NCBI GenBank assembly: GCA_900754515.1
Contig: CAAEDD010000084.1
Span: forward strand, 1 to 5,554
Direction: 5' to 3'
Source: an uncultured Oscillospiraceae bacterium
GTDB taxonomy: Bacteria; Bacillota; Clostridia; Oscillospirales; Oscillospiraceae
DNA: 5,554 nt
Below are positions 1 through 5,269 of the stretch, piece after piece (the stretch's first letter is position 1; every line of letters starts with the position of its first letter). Position numbers and translations under genes: made by a program. Under the pieces are notes generated by a model, which was not told the DNA's origin, did no database searches, and was given only the letters and a program-made list of their open reading frames with translations.

Positions 1-189
1 TGTCCATTCAATAAAGGCATAATAGGGTGATACAATATTCTCTTCGACCACGCCCACATATTCTCCGTTGTTATACTCTACAAGCCCTTTAGGGATATGA
101 AACAGCCCGGTGCCTGATTGCTCAAAAGAGCGCCGTGGGAAATAGATATTATGCTCGTCATCCACAAGAGAATCCGGAGCATCATGTGA
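1..189 (-). pseudogene. Partial open frame behind an Rhs tail, unknown domain, runs off the left edge
   Basis: The minus-strand frame is open for 63 codons from the TAG at 190-192 to the window edge and is the in-frame continuation of the Rhs tail at 193-276. The residues include SHDAPDSLVDDEHNIYFPRR and, further on, HIPKGLVEYNNGEYVGVVEE. The sequence looks coding: it is mixed polar and aromatic and has no further stop. No ATG is present, and the only early alternative start is a GTG nine codons in without a visible Shine-Dalgarno site. By position it would be the variable C-terminal (effector) part of an Rhs-type protein whose link to the Rhs repeat has been cut by a stop codon. I do not recognise the domain. 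It could instead be the 5' part of an independent small gene that starts at the GTG. Confidence 0.4.
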
Positions 190-192
190 CTA

Positions 193-276
193 GGCAAAGC
201 CGGTGCTGCCCTCCGGCCCGACTATCTCCGTCACGTTGCCCATCTCATCATAGCGCATTTCCGCGCTCTGTTCAAT
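193..276 (-). pseudogene. Rhs/YD-repeat tail fragment, copy A
   Basis: The minus strand translates to IEQSAEMRYDEMGNVTEIVG followed by PEGSTGFA. RYDEMGNVTEIVGPEG is a typical Rhs/YD repeat (Tyr-Asp, Gly-Asn-Val-Thr, Gly-Pro-x-Gly). Only about 28 codons lie between two in-frame TAG stops (277-279 and 190-192), and there is no start site or ribosome binding site, so this is a remnant and not a gene. It begins directly behind a hairpin terminator. A nearly identical fragment sits at 2913-2981 in the same relation to a hairpin. Such tails are the homology used when Rhs genes exchange their C-terminal ends, so this marks the start of an orphan module (inference). Confidence 0.7.
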
Positions 277-425
277 CTAGGATAGCAATAAAATTCCCAG
301 CTAGGACGGTTTTCCCGCCCTAGCTGGGGAGCGATTTAACGAGTGGTAAATGTTCCGACTATAATACGTCTGGTCAAGAGCTTTGGATGCGCTATCCATT
401 ATTTATATCTGCTTCTAGGATAGTA
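206..425. repeat. Module-junction direct repeat, copy A
   Basis: These 220 bp match 2911-3130 without gaps at a constant offset of 2705. By hand I count about 12 mismatches (roughly 95% identity). Differences fall at 220, 277, 278, 280, 285, 286, 306, 341, 371, 398, 404 and 416. In minus-strand order the block holds the last codons of the CxxC-protein gene, a 70-bp untranslated spacer, the hairpin terminator and the Rhs tail. Beyond 425 similarity to the other copy continues only as related protein sequence; below 206 it stops abruptly inside the GPEG-coding stretch. Confidence 0.85.
284..328 (-). terminator. Hairpin terminator behind the copy A CxxC gene
   Basis: CCCAGCTAGGACGG (296-309) can fold with CCGCCCTAGCTGGG (315-328) around a TTTTC loop. 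On the minus strand the 14-bp stem is followed by AATTTTATTG, a broken T-rich tract. It lies about 70 bp behind the stop of the 399-997 gene. The single difference from the perfect stem of copy B (position 306) becomes a G-U pair in minus-strand RNA but an A-C mismatch in plus-strand RNA, which supports minus-strand transcription. Confidence 0.65.
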
Positions 426-997
426 TTCAATGGATGTTACGATATCATTTTCATCATAGTGAAATTTAGACAATTTTCCCATGCCATAGGAATTCCAGTG
501 TCGTCAACGCTGTCCCCAATCTCTATGTCATTAACCTCAGCGTATCTTTCAGTCATGGTGGGGCATTTCCTGTAGGCATGGATTATTTGATCTCTGGTAG
601 AACCCACATGGATGTCGTAGCGTATCTTCATCTCCGTGCTGTAGAGAATAAATCCCACTGCCTCACAGTCTTCTACCCTCACTTCCGATGGATCTCTGGA
701 ATCAAGCATTATTGCATAATCTTCATAGCGGTATCTCTCACTGTACAGCTTCCCGCCCTTGTATTCCTCATCAATGTAGTCCGGCTCTCCATACATTTCC
801 ACTATCTCAGCTGGAAGCGCGCCCAGGGTATCCCGGCTGATGCCCGTGGCAGCGTAATAATCGTGAATAACATGGGAGTATGGGCACCAGGGGCATACCG
901 GAACACTGGAAAAAAGGCTGAACATTGCCCAGCGCCCTATTGTCAATATAAACGCAGCAATAAGCCCTATCTTCATCACACTCTTAATTATAGACAT
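399..997 (-). pseudogene. Membrane-anchored CxxC protein, copy A, 3' frameshift
   Basis: This is a paralogue of the protein at 3104-3727. Translation starts at the ATG at 995-997, with GAGAGG seven bases upstream. Residues 8-32 form one membrane segment. A CPWC motif follows near residue 35, then the shared block HVIHDYYAATGISRDTLGA, a GEPDYI turn and the conserved DIHVGSTRDQIIHAYRKCP. Compared with copy B, the frame slips near 462-464, where one base seems lost from an A/T run. The unshifted frame ends after NFTMMKMIS at 437-439 (186 aa). The other frame continues as HYDENDIVTSIEYYPRSRYK and stops at 399-401, exactly where copy B ends. The ancestral protein was therefore about 199 aa. The function is unknown; it is probably exposed outside the membrane or tethered at its face. 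A sequencing error in the homopolymer is an alternative explanation. It is the last gene before the module's terminator. Confidence 0.75.
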
Positions 998-1072
998 GAT
1001 TTTTCCTCTCGCCTAGTATTGCTCCACCTATCCCCGCTAAAAAATCCTATTATGCTTGAAGTAAGATGGAAT

Positions 1073-1444
1073 CTACACAGCAAGAAATGCAATGAACAGT
1101 ATTGGAATCGTTAATGCCACAGTGGAATACATCAAAAAGAGAAGTCCCTTATAGGCGCTCTCAACCTCGGCGTCGTCAGCACTTCGTGTTCTGGAATAGG
1201 CGATTGCTCCCCACAGCATTGCCAGCCAACCGGGACTGTCACTGCTTCCGTGGGGGTATTTGCCGGAGCCCCGCAGGCGCTCTGCTGCCCGGGCTGCCTC
1301 AAAGCTCCAAACAAAGACAAGACTCAAACAAGAAACAAAAAATGCGATCATACAGTATTCACGGGATTTTATAGCTAGTTCACTTATAATCACAGCCGCA
1401 TAAATGAGTAAATACTTACAAGCTGCATATGTGTATTTTCTCAT
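1073..1444 (-). CDS. Small integral membrane protein, unknown family (123 aa)
   Basis: The ATG (1442-1444) overlaps the stop of the preceding gene as ATGA, so translation is probably coupled; GGTGG lies seven bases upstream. Three hydrophobic stretches suggest membrane spans at about residues 10-24 (YLLIYAAVIISELAI), 31-47 (CMIAFFVSCLSLVFVW) and 100-123 (LLFLMYSTVALTIPILFIAF). Between the second and third lies a charged loop with Arg-rich and Gly/Ser-rich parts (RAAERLRGSGKYPHGSSDSP). I do not recognise the family. Its place behind a probable Rhs effector and another membrane protein makes a membrane-bound immunity or accessory role possible, but that is inference from position only. The stop is TAG at 1073-1075, with 75 bp before the next gene. 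Confidence 0.7.
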   Translation of the reverse strand: MRKYTYAACKYLLIYAAVIISELAIKSREYCMIAFFVSCLSLVFVWSFEAARAAERLRGSGKYPHGSSDSPGWLAMLWGAIAYSRTRSADDAEVESAYKGLLFLMYSTVALTIPILFIAFLAV

Positions 1445-2034
1445 GCCCCTGCCACCTTCTTATTAAATTTTTCCCCAACAAAAATAATTGCCATTATAGA
1501 AATCATAATGAACTCCACAGAAAACCAAATGTAATACGGTACGCCGTAATACAAAAAATCAAGTGTGGACATCTTATATACAAGCTCTCCGTTTATAAAT
1601 ATCTCATAGGGCTTGAACTGATGATAGTCTTTAATTTCATAAACATTACCGTTTTGTTCAAATTTCATGTTTATGCTTTTTCGGCCCGCATTAACTACAT
1701 CACCGTATGATTCACGGCTTTCGGAAATAAAGTTTCCATACAGGTCATATTCTTCAAGGGAGCTGTCAAAAGAATATGCGATAAAAAGTTTATCGTCCTT
1801 GATTACAAATGTATATGATCTTGAAGTCTGCGGACTAAAGGCCCTTATTTGTTCCGTACCGTTAAAGACCTCGATTTTCTCCCATTGACCTATGTAATAA
1901 TTTCCCTCAGAATCCACTGCAAATCCCTGTATATACCCTTTATGAAGAGCCCCAGTTGAAATAAGAATCCCTCTGGAAATAGCCCACACAAATGCAAGGG
2001 CAATTAATACTGCAACAATTATGTATTTCTTCAT
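1441..2034 (-). CDS. Membrane protein with propeller-like repeats, candidate immunity protein
   Basis: Two adjacent ATGs (2037 and 2034) are possible starts. GGAGG at 2042-2046 is seven bases from the second and only four from the first, so I chose MKKYIIVAVLIALAF (197 aa). The stop of the upstream frame (2034-2036) overlaps the start region, which implies coupling. Residues 4-20 form a membrane span. The body repeats a beta-strand pattern seen in NHL/SMP-30-like propellers: a segment with GFAVDSEGNYYIGQWEKIEV, then YTFVIKDDKLFIAY, then EEYDLYGNFI. A C-terminal span lies near residues 168-187 (WFSVEFIMISIMAIIFVG), followed by a Lys-rich tail. The likely topology is a middle domain held between two membrane segments. 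An immunity role follows only from its position directly behind the effector-like ORFs; the propeller resemblance is by eye. Confidence 0.72.
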   Translation of the reverse strand: MKKYIIVAVLIALAFVWAISRGILISTGALHKGYIQGFAVDSEGNYYIGQWEKIEVFNGTEQIRAFSPQTSRSYTFVIKDDKLFIAYSFDSSLEEYDLYGNFISESRESYGDVVNAGRKSINMKFEQNGNVYEIKDYHQFKPYEIFINGELVYKMSTLDFLYYGVPYYIWFSVEFIMISIMAIIFVGEKFNKKVAGA

Positions 2035-2216
2035 CATTTAGCCTCCAAAACCATATCACATATATCAATTAATACATCATAAATATTAATAGACTTTACA
2101 TCGCTAACTGAATACTCTGCATGGTACTCTACCGGAACATCAATTCCAAGGCCAAACTGTACAGTTACTGATGTAGATATGTTGTCATTCTCTGGTTTGA
2201 AATTATCCTCGAACAT
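2034..2216 (-). pseudogene. 3' end of the Rhs-linked effector domain, out of frame (60 aa)
   Basis: This frame reads MFEDNFKPENDNISTSVTVQ and then FGLGIDVPVEYHAEYS, with a C-terminal helix INIYDVLIDICDMVLEAK. It overlaps the end of the 2203-2886 frame by 14 bases (2203-2216). The strand-rich pattern of glycines and alternating hydrophobics continues the style of the end of that frame, and one extra base between them (for example in the GGGG run at 2226-2229) would explain the split. I therefore read it as the last part of one glycine-rich beta domain. The alternative is a separate 60-aa gene starting at the ATG at 2214-2216, but its ribosome binding site (a GGGGA stretch) is weak. The TGA at 2034-2036 overlaps the next gene's ATGs. 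Confidence 0.5.
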
Positions 2217-2886
2217 TCCAACTTTCCCCTACAACAAGTTCTCCTCCTGATACACCAATTGTAAACGAAGATCCAGCTAAACTTTGTAACTCCCCGGCAT
2301 TTGATAAAGAAATAAAGCCATTTAATGATAACAATGGGAAGCCGCCTCCAATTGCCCCTGTAGATATAATACCTATATTACCGTCATTATCTATGCCAAT
2401 CCCTAAATAAAAACTTCCTTCAGCAGCTGCTCCGGCAGCACTTGAAACACCAATAAATAGACTGCCTGTATTGTTCTTATGAAGCTCTTTCTGTTTAGTC
2501 AAAGTCTCTTTTATTTCATCTACCTTTTTATAAACGAGGTCACTTATGCTTGGGTATTCTTTAGACTGCATATTGCAAAGAGAGTTTTGTATATTTTGCT
2601 GTATCTCTGTTTTAGGACGGCTTATTGTTACATCTCTATTGCAGTAATCCGAAGATGGAGATACATCCTCCACCCTGGGGGCATCGGGAGAGGGGGTCTT
2701 GCCCTCCTGGCGGCTGCTGTTGAAATAGCCGTATGGATTGTCGTTGCTGTCATAGGGCGTGTATGTGTTAGGCAGCCTGCCTGTGGCCGCATTGTTCGCC
2801 CGGTTCACAGCAAACTGGGAGGTATCATAAGCCTGCCGGGCTATGTTCGGGTTGTTGCTGCTGTTGGCCATGGAGGCAAGCCGCAC
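2203..2886 (-). CDS. Orphan Rhs C-terminal effector candidate, probably frameshifted
   Basis: The frame gives 227 aa from a GTG at 2884-2886, but it is open further upstream (to about 2950) and has no convincing ribosome binding site, so it probably was not an independent gene. Residues 1-40 are Asn/Ala/Ser-rich (NSSNNPNIARQAY, VNRANNAATGR). Residues 41-80 form a Pro/Ser/Asp linker (TPYDSNDNPYGYF, SPDAPRVEDVSPSS). Residues 85-130 contain predicted charged helices, and 133-222 form a glycine-rich beta domain (GSFYLGIGIDNDGNIGI, GELQSLAGSSFTIGVSGGEL). The frame ends early and its continuation seems to be the 2034-2216 frame. Base composition drops from GC-rich to AT-rich near 2660, as expected at a constant/variable boundary. 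One missing base near 2913 would fuse it to the Rhs tail at 2913-2981. A toxin role is inferred from this layout; no catalytic motif is visible. Confidence 0.55.
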   Translation of the reverse strand: MRLASMANSSNNPNIARQAYDTSQFAVNRANNAATGRLPNTYTPYDSNDNPYGYFNSSRQEGKTPSPDAPRVEDVSPSSDYCNRDVTISRPKTEIQQNIQNSLCNMQSKEYPSISDLVYKKVDEIKETLTKQKELHKNNTGSLFIGVSSAAGAAAEGSFYLGIGIDNDGNIGIISTGAIGGGFPLLSLNGFISLSNAGELQSLAGSSFTIGVSGGELVVGESWNVRG

Positions 2887-2912
2887 CGTCTTCTGGTATG
2901 CCTGCGTCGCCT

Positions 2913-2981
2913 GCCCTCCGGCCCCACTATCTCCGTCACGTTGCCCATCTCATCATAGCGCATTTCCGCGCTCTGTTCAAT
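2913..2981 (-). pseudogene. Rhs/YD-repeat tail fragment, copy B
   Basis: The minus strand reads IEQSAEMRYDEMGNVTEIVG followed by PEG, identical in protein sequence to copy A over this stretch. After PEG the same frame degenerates into Arg-rich nonsense and stops. The neighbouring frame instead continues as QATQAYQKTVRLASMAN, the start of the effector candidate, so one lost base at the junction would restore a fusion. There is no start codon context, and the fragment directly follows the hairpin terminator, so it should not be expressed by itself. Confidence 0.7.
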
Positions 2982-2985
2982 AGAA

Positions 2986-3033
2986 GATAATAATAAAATT
3001 CCCAGCTAGGGCGGTTTTCCCGCCCTAGCTGGG
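2986..3033 (-). terminator. Hairpin terminator behind the copy B CxxC gene
   Basis: CCCAGCTAGGGCGG (3001-3014) pairs perfectly with CCGCCCTAGCTGGG (3020-3033) around TTTTC. On the minus strand the 14-bp GC-rich stem is followed by AATTTTATTATTATC. It lies 70 bp behind the stop of the 3104-3727 gene and would end the transcript of module C before the Rhs tail. On the plus strand no T-tract follows, so it is not a plus-strand terminator. Confidence 0.7.
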
Positions 3034-3103
3034 GAGCGATTTAACAAGTGGTAAATGTTCCGACTATAATACGTCGGGTCAAGAGCTTTGGATGCGCTAT
3101 CCG

Positions 3104-3727
3104 TTATTCATATCTGCTTCCAGGATAGTAAGAAATAGATGTTACTATATCATTTTCGTCATACACAAACTGCAAATAATTCCTAGAAGCATTTTTATAA
3201 CCCACATCAAAGACGCTATCTCCAAGTTCTTCGTCATTAACCTCGGCATATTGCTCAGTCATGGTCGGACACTTTCTGTATGCATGGATAATTTGCTCTC
3301 TGGTAGAACCCACATGGATGTCGTGTCGCATTTTCAGGTTCGGGCTGTAAAGGACAATCCCAAAACCTGTATTATCCTCAACATTCTCCTCAGCAAGAAT
3401 TATTGTGCTGAATATGATGCCAAAATTCCCATAACTATATACGATTCTTATAGCACCTTCTCCCATATTCTCTTCATATATATAGTCCGGCTTTCCACAA
3501 ATATCCACCACCTCCGCCGGTGTAGCGCCCAGGGTATCCCGGCTGATGCCTGTGGCTTCGTAATAATCATGAATGACGTGCAGATACCCGCATTCACGAC
3601 ATACAGGTTTTGAACTGACAACACTCAAAAAGCTCCAGCGCCACTGCGGCACAGAAATAACTATTATAAGCAGTATAATCAGTACACCTAATGCCGCCAC
3701 GAGTTTAATAATAGTGGCTTTTTTCAT
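3104..3727 (-). CDS. Membrane-anchored CxxC protein, copy B, intact (207 aa)
   Basis: The start is the ATG at 3725-3727 because GGAGGT (3734-3739) lies six bases upstream; an earlier in-frame ATG at 3745 would place that site inside the gene. Residues 1-30 (KKATIIKLVAALGVLIILLI) give one N-terminal membrane anchor. CREC follows near residue 43, then HVIHDYYEATGISRDTLGA. The rest looks like two related halves. The first runs from GISRDTLGATPAEVVDICGK through PDYI to a YSYGNFGIIF strand; the second from HVGSTREQIIHAYRKCP to LQFVYDENDIVTSISYYP. A Gly-Ser/Thr turn, a helix and then aromatic strands recall BamE/SmpA-like or BLIP-like folds, but that match is by eye. Each copy is the last gene of its module and is followed by the same hairpin. 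The function is unknown; the Cys pair could bind metal or form a disulfide. Confidence 0.85.
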   Translation of the reverse strand: MKKATIIKLVAALGVLIILLIIVISVPQWRWSFLSVVSSKPVCRECGYLHVIHDYYEATGISRDTLGATPAEVVDICGKPDYIYEENMGEGAIRIVYSYGNFGIIFSTIILAEENVEDNTGFGIVLYSPNLKMRHDIHVGSTREQIIHAYRKCPTMTEQYAEVNDEELGDSVFDVGYKNASRNYLQFVYDENDIVTSISYYPGSRYE

Positions 3728-3874
3728 TAAATTACCTCCGATCAACTCTTCATACCTGCTATATCAGGCCTCAGAGTCCCTTATTTCTTTCCAGTGCTCT
3801 CCCAGGACTGTGTCACTTGTGTTTTACCCCGTCGGCATATATTCAATGTCCTAAGAGTACTCAGTTATAACTGC

Positions 3875-4267
3875 CTAATCTTTGTGAGCACCATTTCCTC
3901 CCCACTTTGATGCCTTATTCGGAAGCATGTCTCTAATTGGCGGATACAGCCCAAGCATGTATTTCTTTACCTTTCTCCCACGATGAAACCATATCTGCTC
4001 GCCATTTTTATCCCGTATGATATAGGTGAAGCTATATCCAAAATCAAGTCCCCAGCGCCCGTTATCTATTTTATCAATATCCTCCCAGCGGATCTTTCTT
4101 ATCGTTAAATTTTCCCGTACCAAACTTATTCCATCGGCATCCATCACTATTTCATCCAGATCTCTGCCCATATGTATCTTTGAATGCGATGACAGCTTAA
4201 ATACGAAAAACATCATCGGGCTGCATCCCAAAAACAATAACAGAATGCCGCAGGTAATATCTTTCAT
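3875..4267 (-). CDS. Membrane-anchored bacterial PH-like (YcxB-like) protein (130 aa)
   Basis: I place the start at the ATG at 4265-4267. No Shine-Dalgarno site precedes it, but it overlaps the stop of the 40-aa ORF as ATGA, so coupling can explain initiation. A longer frame from a TTG at 4318 would only translate AT-rich sequence already read in the other frame. Residues 4-25 (ITCGILLLFLGCSPMMFFVF) are one membrane span. The soluble part resembles small bacterial PH domains: DEIVMDADGISLVRENLTIR, then IRWEDIDKID, then a strand YSFTYIIRDKNGEQIWF and a C-terminal helix KKYMLGLYPPIRDML. The WEDI turn and the DADGI strand are the best clues. Its role is unknown; it is probably a cytoplasmic-face accessory or immunity-type protein. 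The stop is TAG at 3875-3877. Confidence 0.75.
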   Translation of the reverse strand: MKDITCGILLLFLGCSPMMFFVFKLSSHSKIHMGRDLDEIVMDADGISLVRENLTIRKIRWEDIDKIDNGRWGLDFGYSFTYIIRDKNGEQIWFHRGRKVKKYMLGLYPPIRDMLPNKASKWGGNGAHKD

Positions 4268-4386
4268 AGACAATAATATAATATAAAAATAAATGTTAAA
4301 ATAAAAATAATAAAGCAAATTTTATACTGCCGGTAATCCTGCCAGAGCCTTTTAAATTTAAACCGCATGTTTTGATTTTCGTTCAC
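4264..4386 (-). CDS. Small single-span membrane protein (40 aa), GTG start
   Basis: The frame starts at GTG (4384-4386), with TGAGGA (4394-4399) seven bases upstream, 16 bp behind the stop of the preceding gene. It reads MNENQNMRFKFKRLWQDYRQ, then YKICFIIFILTFIFILYYCL. This gives a basic N-terminal segment (residues 8-21) followed by one hydrophobic span (22-40). The TGA (4264-4266) overlaps the next ATG as ATGA. Spacing, ribosome binding site and coupling support a real gene. An equally serious alternative is that it is the first membrane span of the PH-like protein, split by a one-base frameshift: joined, the pair would give a two-span hairpin followed by a PH domain, a common layout in that family. 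Confidence 0.6.
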   Translation of the reverse strand: MNENQNMRFKFKRLWQDYRQYKICFIIFILTFIFILYYCL

Positions 4387-4393
4387 AGCAATA

Positions 4394-4399
4394 TCCTCA
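4394..4399 (-). promoter_or_regulatory. Ribosome binding site for the 40-aa ORF
   Basis: TGAGGA on the minus strand lies seven bases before the GTG at 4386. It is the only good Shine-Dalgarno site between the 4403-4996 gene and the PH-like gene, and it decides the GTG start. Confidence 0.55.
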
Positions 4400-4402
4400 T
4401 AT

Positions 4403-4996
4403 TCATGTTGTCAACGGTGGCATCCAGTCTGCTCTGTCGTGGCAACTGTCAAAAGGTATAACCCCTGTTTCGTACCTGACCGCATACCAATGTGCGTCAT
4501 CCTTGAACCAGAGAATGTCGGCCAATATGCAAAACAAAAAACACAATTCAAAATCTTCCTCATTTAAATATAATACATCATATATATTTCTCTCAAATTC
4601 TGATTTAGCTCTCTTCGTAAACTTCGCAATCTGAACATTGTCTCTCATAAGAGAACATATATTCCCGCTGTGCATTCTCAGTTCAAAAAAGTGCTCACCA
4701 ATTTTACCGGTAAGTTTAGGGGCTAAGGACATGGACACCCTTAAGCTGCATATCGGCTCCTCTTTATAACGCAGCTCATAGGGTGCCAGCTGAACTATAT
4801 TTAGCAGCAGCTTGCTGACCAGCTTTAGCGCAGCAAACTTCTCATGTACAATTGCAAACCATACATTTTCCCTGTACAATATAGCCCTTGACAGAACAAT
4901 CCCAAAAGAGTAATTGCTCTCACCGGCCAAAGCCCCGGACTCATCTTCATAAAAATAACTCTTTGCTCTGCGCTCTCTGTAAATTATTGCTTCCAT
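4403..4996 (-). CDS. 197-aa protein, possible tubby/LURP-like beta fold
   Basis: The start ATG (4994-4996) has GGAGG six bases upstream within a G-rich stretch. No signal peptide or clear transmembrane helix is visible. The second half alternates beta strands and short turns: APYELRYKEEPICSLRVSMS, then EHFFELRMHSGNICSL, then NVQIAKFTKR, and NIYDVLYLNEEDF followed by a hydrophobic helix ELCFLFCILADILWF. Strands followed by a buried C-terminal helix are characteristic of tubby C-terminal-like (LURP-one/YxjI) proteins. The resemblance is by eye and moderate. It is the first gene of a probable operon with the 40-aa ORF and the PH-like gene. The substrate or partner is unknown; a role as immunity or accessory protein in an Rhs module is inferred from position. 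Confidence 0.7.
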   Translation of the reverse strand: MEAIIYRERRAKSYFYEDESGALAGESNYSFGIVLSRAILYRENVWFAIVHEKFAALKLVSKLLLNIVQLAPYELRYKEEPICSLRVSMSLAPKLTGKIGEHFFELRMHSGNICSLMRDNVQIAKFTKRAKSEFERNIYDVLYLNEEDFELCFLFCILADILWFKDDAHWYAVRYETGVIPFDSCHDRADWMPPLTT

Positions 4997-5128
4997 ACTT
5001 ATCCTCCCCCAGAAATAATCTGTCTGTAAAGGATATGATATTCACTGCTTAGGCATAAAGGCTGTTTATTCTCAACTCCGATATTTTCTTTTCAGCCATG
5101 TAGAACATAATACATATACATTATATAC

Positions 5129-5157
5129 ATTTTATCCCATTTTCAGCTCCCCGGCAA
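5129..5157 (-). promoter_or_regulatory. Candidate sigma-A-type promoter for the 4996-to-3104 gene run
   Basis: On the minus strand TTGCCG (5152-5157) and TAAAAT (5129-5134) are separated by 17 bases, with four and five of six positions matching the consensus. It would give a leader of about 120 bases before the ATG at 4996. The stretch is AT-rich, so chance matches are easy. No other element is evident between 4997 and 5160. Confidence 0.3.
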
Positions 5158-5162
5158 TATAA

Positions 5163-5184
5163 TTAAAGGTTTCCCAACCTTTAA
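5163..5184. repeat. Short perfect hairpin in the gene-free stretch
   Basis: TTAAAGGTT (5163-5171) and AACCTTTAA (5176-5184) form a 9-bp stem with a TCCC loop. On the plus strand it is followed by a T-run at 5190-5194, but no plus-strand gene lies upstream. It sits between the tRNA operon terminator and the candidate promoter. Its role is unclear. Confidence 0.4.
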
Positions 5185-5223
5185 CTATATTTTTCATTAC
5201 CACTAATTCGGGATGGTCCGGCC

Positions 5224-5263
5224 AAAAAACAAAAAAAGACCCGGAACCCTAAGGTTCCAGGTC
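5224..5263 (-). terminator. Intrinsic terminator of the tRNA operon
   Basis: On the minus strand GACCTGGAACC (5253-5263) pairs with GGTTCCGGGTC (5238-5248) around TTAG, with one G-U pair. The stem is followed by TTTTTTTGTTTTTT (5224-5237). It begins seven bases behind the CCA end of tRNA-Trp, so it closes the tRNA transcript and separates it from the Rhs-type modules. Confidence 0.92.
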
Positions 5264-5269
5264 ATATCC

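Larger units (their letters stand above)
2911..3130. repeat. Module-junction direct repeat, copy B
   Basis: This is the partner of 206-425, ungapped and about 95% identical by hand. It contains the Rhs tail, hairpin, 70-bp spacer and the last codons of the 3104-3727 gene. Together the two copies flank a unit of 2705 bp. The untranslated spacer and hairpin are at least as well conserved as the coding parts, which suggests recent duplication or gene conversion more than protein-level selection. Confidence 0.85.

Noticed and set aside
578..1114. Long plus-strand open frame of 178 codons over the copy A CxxC gene
   Set aside because: It is antisense to a gene supported by a paralogue, a ribosome binding site and a membrane anchor; its translation has no coherent domain. 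The similar plus frame at 3092-3613 arises from the same antisense relation to copy B.
184..3130. Insertion sequence or CRISPR explanation for the repeated block
   Set aside because: There are only two copies, no transposase, no terminal inverted repeats at the block edges and no short regularly spaced repeats; the block has coding and terminator content typical of a duplicated gene junction.
3728..3874. Possible decayed coding tail between the PH-like gene and the copy B CxxC gene (DTVLGEHWKEIRDSEA on the minus strand)
   Set aside because: The frame is only about 21 codons between stops, with no start or homologue I recognise. It may be a remnant of a lost gene, but the evidence is too thin to annotate.
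5030..5200. Two short minus-strand ORFs (MKNIVKGWETFNYIAGELKMG and MAEKKISELRINSLYA)
   Set aside because: They have 21 and 16 codons, no clear Shine-Dalgarno site and AT-rich surroundings where such ORFs are expected by chance.
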